Of a stretch of DNA of 12,308 bases, positions 7,282 to 12,308 are shown piece by piece. Source of the DNA: an uncultured Christensenellaceae bacterium (GTDB lineage Bacteria > Bacillota > Clostridia > Christensenellales > Borkfalkiaceae); contig CAJUOI010000042.1 of assembly GCA_910588615.1 (NCBI GenBank), forward strand, positions 1-12,308, written 5' to 3'. The notes under the pieces are model-generated. The model ran no database searches. It saw only the letters and a list, made by a program, of their open reading frames with translations, and was not told where the DNA came from. Position 1 is the first letter of the stretch. Each line of letters starts with the position of its first letter. The position numbers were made by a program, and so were the translations under genes.

Positions 7282-7434
7282 TTAACGGACCGAAAGCCCC
7301 TTTTTTCGTGCCAAGGTCGCCGTCTGCATAATGTTGCTTCTCGCCTCGTAGTCGACGGGGTTTTTCGCGGCGATCTCCGCGCTTTGGATCAGCGAGCGCC
7401 GTGCAAACGTCGGGCGCAAACGAGGCGTAACGTT
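7282..7434 (-). pseudogene. Internally deleted remnant of an iron-containing alcohol dehydrogenase
   Basis: On the minus strand an open frame runs from about 7434 to a TAA at 7284-7282. It reads TPRLRPTFA near its start and AAKNPVDYEARSNIMQTATL further on. The second segment closely resembles the conserved 'xxNPxDYEARANxMWAxxLA' helix of Fe-ADH/butanol dehydrogenases. The first resembles the 'LRPxFAIxNPE' strand that normally lies far upstream of it. The catalytic centre between and after them is missing, and there is no start codon or RBS. I infer a dead gene reduced to two fused scraps. The family match is from memory and unverified. Confidence 0.6.
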
Positions 7435-7438
7435 TTAC

Positions 7439-7467
7439 TTGACTTGCGGTATCAATTGTGGTATATT
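7439..7467 (+). promoter_or_regulatory. Sigma-A-type promoter of the zinc-ribbon protein gene
   Basis: TTGACT (7439-7444), an exact 17-bp spacer and TATATT (7462-7467), with the extended -10 TGG before it. It ends about 50 bases upstream of the chosen ATG. Confidence 0.82.
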
Positions 7468-7518
7468 AAAAAAGCAATCGTCGTTCGGAACCGAACTGGT
7501 AACGAAGAGGGGAAGGGT

Positions 7519-7992
7519 ATGGCTAATTTTTGTTCCAATTGCGGCATGTCCGTCAGGGAGGATATGACGTTCTGTCCCTCTTGCGGACACGCGCTTCGCA
7601 AATCTTCCGCGGCGTCGGCATCCTATACGGATACGGCTTCGTATGAGACCGCGCAGCCCCAAAGTTCGGGCGTCGACGCGGCGTCCGCAGCGGTCGGGGC
7701 GCTGGGCACTCTGGTTGCGGTCAGCTTGATCGGCGGACTCACGCGGCAGCTGTATTACCGCGGCGGCAGGTATTATCTCGACCCTTACTGTATGAGACCG
7801 TTCGGAAATCCGCATCTGATTCTCGGCAGGAGGCTGCTCGGCAGACCCTTCATGCCTCCGCCGCCCCGTCCCATGATGCACAGACCGCCTATGTTGCGCG
7901 GACCGTTCGGAGGACCCCGTCCACCGATGGGAGGTCCCCGCGGACCCCGACCTCCGATGGGCGGACCCCGCGGCGGAAGAGGACGCAGATAA
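7519..7992 (+). CDS. Zinc-ribbon protein with hydrophobic segment and Pro/Gly/Arg/Met-rich tail
   Basis: A 157-residue protein of unknown function. The N-terminus is a zinc ribbon (Cys5, Cys8, Cys19, Cys22; FCSNCG ... FCPSCG), like the DUF2116/zinc_ribbon_2 heads found on many Bacillota membrane proteins. A Ser/Ala/Thr linker follows. Next is a short hydrophobic stretch (AAVGALGTLVAVSLIGGL, about residues 56-73) that could be one membrane segment or an amphipathic helix. The tail is basic and low-complexity, with PFMPPPPRPMMHRPP and a duplicated decapeptide GPRPPMGGPR ending in RGRR. The ATG at 7519 follows AGAGGGGAAGGG and a strong promoter; in-frame codons further upstream overlap that promoter. 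The gene has its own terminator. The tail suggests nucleic-acid, membrane-surface or protein binding, but no function can be assigned. Confidence 0.8.
   Translation: MANFCSNCGMSVREDMTFCPSCGHALRKSSAASASYTDTASYETAQPQSSGVDAASAAVGALGTLVAVSLIGGLTRQLYYRGGRYYLDPYCMRPFGNPHLILGRRLLGRPFMPPPPRPMMHRPPMLRGPFGGPRPPMGGPRGPRPPMGGPRGGRGRR
7912..7971 (+). repeat. Two tandem 30-bp units encoding GPRPPMGGPR twice
   Basis: Positions 7912-7941 and 7942-7971 are direct repeats differing at four of 30 bases. They are in frame with the zinc-ribbon protein and give identical decapeptides at residues 132-141 and 142-151. Confidence 0.9.
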
Positions 7993-8008
7993 TCTCGAAG
8001 TTCGACAC

Positions 8009-8043
8009 AACCCGCTTTTTCGGTTTTCCGCAGCGGGTTTTTT
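8009..8043 (+). terminator. Intrinsic terminator after zinc-ribbon gene
   Basis: Outer stem AACCCGCT/AGCGGGTT (8009-8016 with 8032-8039), with a small inner CGG/CCG stem in the loop and a run of six T at 8038-8043. It ends only 17 bases before the next ATG. Confidence 0.85.
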
Positions 8044-8060
8044 CGTAAGGGGGAAAGAGG

Positions 8061-9761
8061 ATGGAAAAAAACGATTTGCTTACGCTCGTATGCGAGCGGC
8101 TCGGAACCAACGGCGAAGGTGTTTCGCGATGCGGGGACGTTACGGTGTTCACGCCTCGGTTTTATTTGGGGGAAAAGGCGCTTGTCCGTATTTTGTCGGT
8201 AAAGGGGCGCGTAGCGTACGGCAGGATCGAGGAACTGCATACTCCCGCCGAAGAGCGCGTTCGTCCCGTTTGCCGCGTGTTCGGCAAGTGCGGCGGATGT
8301 CAATTGCAGCATATCCGTTACCGCAACCAGCTGGATTTTAAAACGGAGCTCGTAAAGAATACGCTGAAAAAAATCGGCGGGATCGAAACGGCGGTGTCCC
8401 CGTGCGTGGCGAGCGGGCGGGAATTCGGCTATCGAAACAAGTTGATTTTGCCGCTCGGCAATCGGGACGGCAGGCTCGTTGCGGGGTTTTATGCCGAAAG
8501 GACGCACCGCATCGTCGAAACGGACGATTGTCCTATCCATCCCGAATGGGCGGGTAAGGTGATTGCGGCGATCAAACGGTTTGCGGACACCTGCGGACTC
8601 GAGGGCTACGACGAAGCGACGGGCAAGGGCGCGCTCAGACACCTCGTTGTACGCGAGCTGAACGGTAGATTTCTCGTTGTGCTCGTTGCGGCGGAGCGGG
8701 AAATCAAGGGAATTGATTTTCTTCTTTTCTTACTTGACGGTATTTTCAGCGACTACGGGTTCTTTCTGAATTTTAACGATAAGCGCACCAACGTGATTTT
8801 CGGAGAGGAATTCCGCCTGTTGAAGGGAAGCCCCGTGTACGAGTGCAGGGAAGCGGGCATCGTGTTCGAGGCGGGAGCGGAAACGTTCGTGCAGATCAAC
8901 GGCGACGTGCGTGCCAAGCTGTACGAGCGCGCCGTGGCGCTTGCGGACGCGGAGGACGTGGTCGTAGACTGTTACGCCGGCGGAGGTCTGCTTACCGCCA
9001 TGTTTGCGAAAAAGTGCAGGCGCGCGTACGGGATCGAAGTCGTTGCCGAAGCGAGCGAATGTGCCGACCGTCTGAAAAAAGCGAACGGGCTTTCGGGTAA
9101 GATGACGAATATCGTCGGCAGGGTGGAAGATGAATTGCAAGGTGTGTTGAAAAAAGAAAAGAACGCCGTGCTGGTGCTCGATCCGCCCCGCGCGGGCATT
9201 GCTCGTAGCGTACTGAACGCGATTTTGCAAAGCGGTGCGGAAAAGGTGATTTTGATTTCCTGTAATCCCGCAACGCTCGCCCGCGATTTGGGGTTGCTTA
9301 CGGGTACGCTGCAAGAGAATGCAGAAGGCGCTTTGATTTCTGCGGTAAAATCCGACGGAACGTACGAACTCGTGTCAGTCCAGCCTTTCGATATGTTCCC
9401 GCAGACGAAGCACGTCGAGACACTGGTCGTTCTTTCCAAAAAAATTCCCGACAGTCATATCAACATTGATGTGGAATTTGGGGAGAGTGAGGGACAATTT
9501 TCGTTGAAGAAAATAAAAGAGCGTGCCGAATCCCGCAAGCCGAAAGAAAAAGTAACCTATAAGAAAATGCAAGACTATATCGAGCAAACTTACGGCTTCA
9601 AAGTCCACACAGCGTACATAGCCGAAGTCAAGCGCGATTTAGGATTGCCTATGTATGATGCGCCCAACGCCGTCGAAGAATTAAAACACCCTCGTCCGCA
9701 TCCCACACCGAAAATGGTGGAAGCGATAAAGAATACACTAAAACATTTTGATATAAAATAA
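8061..9761 (+). CDS. rlmD: 23S rRNA (uracil-5-)-methyltransferase, RlmD/RlmCD type, with C-terminal extension
   Basis: SAM-dependent formation of m5U in 23S rRNA (U1939; in some Bacillota the same enzyme also does U747). A TRAM-like beta domain occupies about residues 1-60. The 4Fe-4S cluster cysteines are Cys71, Cys77 and Cys80 (KCGGCQLQH) with Cys157. The methyltransferase core shows FVQING, the SAM loop VVDCYAGGGLLTAMFA, VLDPPRAG, the nucleophile Cys401 in SCNPATLARDL and the general base Glu453 in KHVETLVVLS. RlmD proteins normally end near residue 460. Here about 105 more residues follow, including VTYKKMQDYIEQTYG and YIAEVKRDLGLPMYDAPNA, which I associate from memory with a tail module on clostridial RNA methyltransferases. 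The ATG at 8061 follows AAGGGGGAAAGAGG. TrmA-family paralogues are an alternative for the exact target base. Confidence 0.92.
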   Translation: MEKNDLLTLVCERLGTNGEGVSRCGDVTVFTPRFYLGEKALVRILSVKGRVAYGRIEELHTPAEERVRPVCRVFGKCGGCQLQHIRYRNQLDFKTELVKNTLKKIGGIETAVSPCVASGREFGYRNKLILPLGNRDGRLVAGFYAERTHRIVETDDCPIHPEWAGKVIAAIKRFADTCGLEGYDEATGKGALRHLVVRELNGRFLVVLVAAEREIKGIDFLLFLLDGIFSDYGFFLNFNDKRTNVIFGEEFRLLKGSPVYECREAGIVFEAGAETFVQINGDVRAKLYERAVALADAEDVVVDCYAGGGLLTAMFAKKCRRAYGIEVVAEASECADRLKKANGLSGKMTNIVGRVEDELQGVLKKEKNAVLVLDPPRAGIARSVLNAILQSGAEKVILISCNPATLARDLGLLTGTLQENAEGALISAVKSDGTYELVSVQPFDMFPQTKHVETLVVLSKKIPDSHINIDVEFGESEGQFSLKKIKERAESRKPKEKVTYKKMQDYIEQTYGFKVHTAYIAEVKRDLGLPMYDAPNAVEELKHPRPHPTPKMVEAIKNTLKHFDIK

Positions 9762-9766
9762 AATTT

Positions 9767-9797
9767 AACGGCTTTACGAAAAAGTAGAGCCGTTTTT
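9767..9797 (+). terminator. Intrinsic terminator of rlmD
   Basis: Stem 9769-9777 pairs with 9784-9792 (ACGGCTTTAC...GTAGAGCCGT, one G-U pair) around a GAAAAA loop, followed by five T. It lies 5 bases after the stop and separates the housekeeping gene from the restriction-modification operon. Confidence 0.9.
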
Positions 9798-9810
9798 GTT
9801 TAGAAAGAGT

Positions 9811-9827
9811 TCTCCAAATTTTGGAGA
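9811..9827. promoter_or_regulatory. 17-bp palindrome, candidate operator of the Cro/C1-type regulator
   Basis: TCTCCAAATTTTGGAGA is a perfect 8-bp inverted repeat with a single central T. It ends 5 bases before the -35 hexamer of the promoter driving the small HTH gene and hsdM, the usual place for an autoregulatory or activator site. No T-run follows, so it is not a terminator. Confidence 0.6.
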
Positions 9828-9832
9828 TTATC

Positions 9833-9861
9833 TTGCGTTTTGCCTTTGGGTGTGCTATAAT
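9833..9861 (+). promoter_or_regulatory. Promoter of the regulator-hsdM operon
   Basis: TTGCGT (9833-9838), a 17-bp spacer and a consensus TATAAT (9856-9861) with an extended -10 TGC. The -35 is weak while the -10 is perfect, which fits a promoter whose activity depends on a protein bound at the adjacent palindrome. Confidence 0.8.
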
Positions 9862-9894
9862 AAGAATATCTAATAAAGGGTAGGAGATTTCGAT

Positions 9895-10107
9895 ATGGCG
9901 GCGAGCTATAAAAAGTTGTGGAAACTACTGATTGATAAAGATATGAGAAAAGAAGATTTGCGTGTTGCGGCGGGGATTACGACAACCGCTATGGCGAAAC
10001 TCGGCAGAAACGAGGACGTTAAAACTTCCGTGTTAATTAAAATTTGCAATGTGTTACAATGCGATATTTCCGATATTATGGAAGTTATTATAGAAAAAAA
10101 AGACTGA
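9895..10107 (+). CDS. Small Cro/C1-type HTH transcriptional regulator
   Basis: A 70-residue, single-domain DNA-binding protein of the short XRE class (YozG-like). The helix-turn-helix spans about residues 18-45 (KEDLRVAAGITTTAMAKLGR). The conserved helix 4-5 region LIKICNVLQCDISDIMEVI follows, and the protein ends after a Lys/Glu tail with no sensor domain. ATG 9895 has AGGAG 8 bases upstream. It is first in the operon: its stop is 18 bases from the hsdM start and there is no promoter between. By analogy with controller proteins of restriction-modification systems it probably sets the expression of this operon through the palindrome at 9811; that role is inferred. Confidence 0.9.
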   Translation: MAASYKKLWKLLIDKDMRKEDLRVAAGITTTAMAKLGRNEDVKTSVLIKICNVLQCDISDIMEVIIEKKD

Positions 10108-10125
10108 ACGGATTAGGAGAAACTT

Positions 10126-11892
10126 ATGACAGCCGATTTGAGAGAAAAACAAACGACGATAAACGTGCAAGAAAAGGCAAACCTTATTTGGGCGATTGCC
10201 GATAAACTCGTGGGTGTGTACAAGCCGCACGAGTACGGAAAAGTCATTCTTCCTATGTGCGTGATAAAACGCTTTTCGGATTCTTTACAAGATACGCGGC
10301 AAGCGGTATGGGATAAAAACGACGAACTCAACGCAAAGGGAATACAAGTCAAAGACGGATTTTTGAAACGCGCGTCAAAAAGGTTGTTTTACAATACAAG
10401 CAGATTTACGCTCGAAAAATTAAAGTCCGATCCCGATAATATAGCGGACAACTTCCGCGCGTACTTGCAAGGATTTTCGGATAATGTGATAGACATTATC
10501 CAAAAGTTCGAGTTTGACGTGCAAGTAAAGAAAATGGAAGAAAACGACATTTTATATTCGGTAATAACCGAATTTTGCACGGCGAAAGCCAACTTGCATC
10601 CCGATATCGTTACAAGCGCAGATATGGGCTATATTTTCGAGGAGCTTGTGCGCAAGTTCTCAGAGAGCTATGACGAGCAAGCCGGAGCGCACTTTACCGC
10701 CCGCGATATTATTTATTTGATGACCGATCTTTTGGTGGGCGAAGATGCGGACAAAATGAATCGTGAAGGTATTTCCACCACCATATACGATATGGCAATG
10801 GGAACGAGCCAAATGCTCGGCTGTATGACCGAGCGGCTAACAGCGATAGATCCCGATGCAAGCATTAAATGCTTCGGGCAGGAGTTGAACGAAGAAACCT
10901 ACGCCATAGCAAAAGCGGATATGCTGATTAAAGGCGGCGACGCCGACAATATGAAGCACGGCAACACGCTTTCGCACGACGCGTTCGAGGGGTATCAGTT
11001 TGATTATATTATTTCCAACCCGCCGTTTGGAATCGAGTGGAAGAAAGAGCAATCGTATGTAGAAGCCGAATACAAAAAGGGCGATGTGGGAAGATTCGGC
11101 GTGGGCTTGCCGCCCGTTTCCGACGGACAGCAACTGTTTATGCTCAACGGCATTGCAAAGTTAAAAGACACGGGCAGAATGGCAATCATTCAAAACGGCT
11201 CGCCGCTCTTTTCAGGCGACGCGGGAAGCGGACAAAGCAATATTCGCGGCTATCTTTTAGAAAATGATTGGTTGGAAGCGATAATACAACTGCCCAACGA
11301 TATGTTTTACAATACGGGAATTGCAACGTATATTTGGGTGGTAAGTAAGATCAAGTCCGAAAAACATCCTAATATTGTGAAGTTGATTGACGCAAGCAAG
11401 TGCTTTGAAAAACGCCGTAAATCGCTCGGCAACAAACGCAATGAGTTCACAAAAGAATGTATCGACTTAATTGTAAAAGCCTATCTTGCGGCAGAAGAAG
11501 GCGTCTTTGAGAATAATGGCAAGACTGTGGAACGTAAAGACTTTGACAGGTTTATGTTTAAGTATAGCAAGGTCACGGTAGAACGCCCGTTATGCGACGA
11601 GAGTGGCGCGCCCGTTTTGAAAAAGGGCAAACCGCAACCCGATAGTAATAAACGCGACACGGAAATTATTCCTTGGGGAATAGATTTTGCGGAGTATATG
11701 CAAAAGAATGTTTTGCCGTATGCGCCTGATTCGTGGATAGACGAAAAGAAAACGAAAATCGGATACGAAATCCCATTTACACGCCATTTTTATAAATACG
11801 TTCCGCCGCGCAAGAGCGACGATATTTTCGCGCACTTGGTGGAAATGAACAGGGAAGAAGAAAAACTAATGAAGGAGCTGTTTGGGGAATGA
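10126..11892 (+). CDS. hsdM: Type I restriction-modification system methyltransferase subunit HsdM
   Basis: N6-adenine DNA methyltransferase subunit that works with the specificity subunit HsdS (and HsdR for cleavage) in the cytoplasm. It has 588 residues, within the HsdM range. The helical HsdM N-domain covers about residues 1-170 (NLIWAIADKLVGVYKPHEYGKVILPMCVIKRF region). AGAHFTARDIIYLMTDLLV leads into the SAM-binding motif I, DMAMGTSQML at 222-231. The catalytic motif IV NPPFG begins at Asn298. NGSPLFSGDAGSGQSNIR and WLEAIIQLPNDMFYNTGIATYIW are typical of the subfamily. ATG 10126 has TAGGAG just upstream. Motif I reads GTSQ where most HsdM have GTGG; I recall this from a recognised subgroup, so activity is likely retained. 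The stop overlaps the next gene's start by ATGA. Confidence 0.96.
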   Translation: MTADLREKQTTINVQEKANLIWAIADKLVGVYKPHEYGKVILPMCVIKRFSDSLQDTRQAVWDKNDELNAKGIQVKDGFLKRASKRLFYNTSRFTLEKLKSDPDNIADNFRAYLQGFSDNVIDIIQKFEFDVQVKKMEENDILYSVITEFCTAKANLHPDIVTSADMGYIFEELVRKFSESYDEQAGAHFTARDIIYLMTDLLVGEDADKMNREGISTTIYDMAMGTSQMLGCMTERLTAIDPDASIKCFGQELNEETYAIAKADMLIKGGDADNMKHGNTLSHDAFEGYQFDYIISNPPFGIEWKKEQSYVEAEYKKGDVGRFGVGLPPVSDGQQLFMLNGIAKLKDTGRMAIIQNGSPLFSGDAGSGQSNIRGYLLENDWLEAIIQLPNDMFYNTGIATYIWVVSKIKSEKHPNIVKLIDASKCFEKRRKSLGNKRNEFTKECIDLIVKAYLAAEEGVFENNGKTVERKDFDRFMFKYSKVTVERPLCDESGAPVLKKGKPQPDSNKRDTEIIPWGIDFAEYMQKNVLPYAPDSWIDEKKTKIGYEIPFTRHFYKYVPPRKSDDIFAHLVEMNREEEKLMKELFGE

Positions 11893-12308
11893 CAGTCAAT
11901 TTAAAAGGTTGGAATGACAGTGCTAATGATATAAGATTGGCGATTTATAATGATGTCGTAGATATTATGAATAGTTATTTTAAAATCGATTATATAAAGC
12001 AATATCCATTAACTTTACAATATATTTCTTGTAGTGAACCTTATTGTCAACATGATTTCCCTTGTACTCACCCCGATAGGTCAACCATTTGTCTTACAGT
12101 GTTTGATAATGATTGGTGCAAATTTGTTTTCCAGTTAAGCCATGAACTTGGACATTGTTCAACTTCACGTCATAATTTGCCAAAAAATATCAAATGGTTT
12201 GATGAATTTATATGTTGTTTTTCATCTTGGGTTGTGATTAATCATTTTGTAAAAAATATTATGCCAAGTTCTTCTATAATGTTTGGCAATAATAAATCCA
12301 CCCAGGAC
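11889..12308 (+). CDS. Partial gene for a HELGH zincin-like protein in the hsd operon (3' cut by window)
   Basis: An open frame from ATG 11889 to the window end (140 codons, no stop), overlapping the hsdM TGA as ATGA. GGGGA sits directly upstream and AAGGAG further up, within hsdM. It does not resemble hsdS or hsdR. FQLSHELGHCSTS contains a HExxH zinc site (His85, Glu86, His89). It is followed 17 residues later by Glu106 in KWFDEFICCF, a spacing compatible with a gluzincin third ligand. Upstream is a Cys/His-rich stretch (Cys48, Cys53, His55, Cys59, His61, Cys68). A hydrophobic CCFSSWVVI segment follows. By hand count 11941-12120 is 30% GC, clearly poorer than hsdM, suggesting separate acquisition. 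I do not recognise the family beyond 'zincin-like'; catalytic activity is inferred from the motif only. Confidence 0.8.
   Translation, partial: MTVNLKGWNDSANDIRLAIYNDVVDIMNSYFKIDYIKQYPLTLQYISCSEPYCQHDFPCTHPDRSTICLTVFDNDWCKFVFQLSHELGHCSTSRHNLPKNIKWFDEFICCFSSWVVINHFVKNIMPSSSIMFGNNKSTQD

Noticed and set aside
7785..8642. 285-codon minus-strand open frame over the zinc-ribbon gene and the start of rlmD
   Set aside because: It covers two terminally well-defined plus-strand genes and a terminator; its low-complexity start is the mirror of the Pro/Gly/Arg repeat.
1..12308. Search for tRNA/rRNA genes, CRISPR arrays, insertion sequences and attachment sites
   Set aside because: None recognised by eye: no regularly spaced repeats, no transposase or integrase motifs, and no direct repeats flanking the R-M region within the window.

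Overview
The window looks like a chromosomal segment of an anaerobic, low-to-medium GC Bacillota (Clostridia-like). The clues are pyruvate phosphate dikinase, rubredoxin with rubrerythrin and Fe-alcohol-dehydrogenase remnants, purine-rich Shine-Dalgarno sites, sigma-A-type promoters with extended -10 elements, and U-tailed intrinsic terminators after most genes. I cannot name the genus from sequence alone.

Layout. (1) 1-2007: 3' three quarters of a pyruvate phosphate dikinase gene, cut by the window edge and closed by a terminator. (2) 2008-2735: a gene graveyard followed by a live gene. It holds the last ~88 codons of an ABC exporter ATPase, then a decayed rubredoxin-like tail of a rubrerythrin, then an intact 52-residue rubredoxin with its own strong RBS and a terminator. 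(3) 2849-4606: a single-gene unit for a uridine-kinase-family nucleoside kinase with a ThrRS-like N-terminal half. (4) 4848-7280: a run with a Sfp-type phosphopantetheinyl transferase, the tRNA t6A dehydratase TcdA and a TtcA-like tRNA thiolase. The last two are translationally coupled through a TTG start that overlaps the tcdA stop. (5) 7282-7434: an antisense, internally deleted remnant of an iron-containing alcohol dehydrogenase. (6) 7439-8043: a small zinc-ribbon/hydrophobic/Pro-Gly-Arg-rich protein with its own promoter and terminator. (7) 8061-9797: an RlmD/RlmCD-type 23S rRNA m5U methyltransferase carrying a ~105-residue C-terminal extension.

From about 9800 the window enters an accessory region: the start of a type I restriction-modification operon. 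A 17-bp palindrome and a good promoter precede a 70-residue Cro/C1-type regulator. This is followed by hsdM and then, overlapping by ATGA, a strongly AT-rich partial gene that runs off the right edge. That last gene is neither hsdS nor hsdR. It encodes a protein with a HELGH zinc-metallopeptidase motif and a plausible downstream Glu ligand, so the most unusual thing in this window is a zincin-like gene inserted into (or carried by) a type I R-M operon.

Functionally the chromosomal part is mostly housekeeping: RNA modification (tcdA, ttcA-like, rlmD), PEP/pyruvate interconversion, nucleoside salvage and electron transfer. Three separate gene remnants show active gene loss. The right end is probably a defence island whose remaining genes (hsdS, hsdR) would lie downstream of the window.
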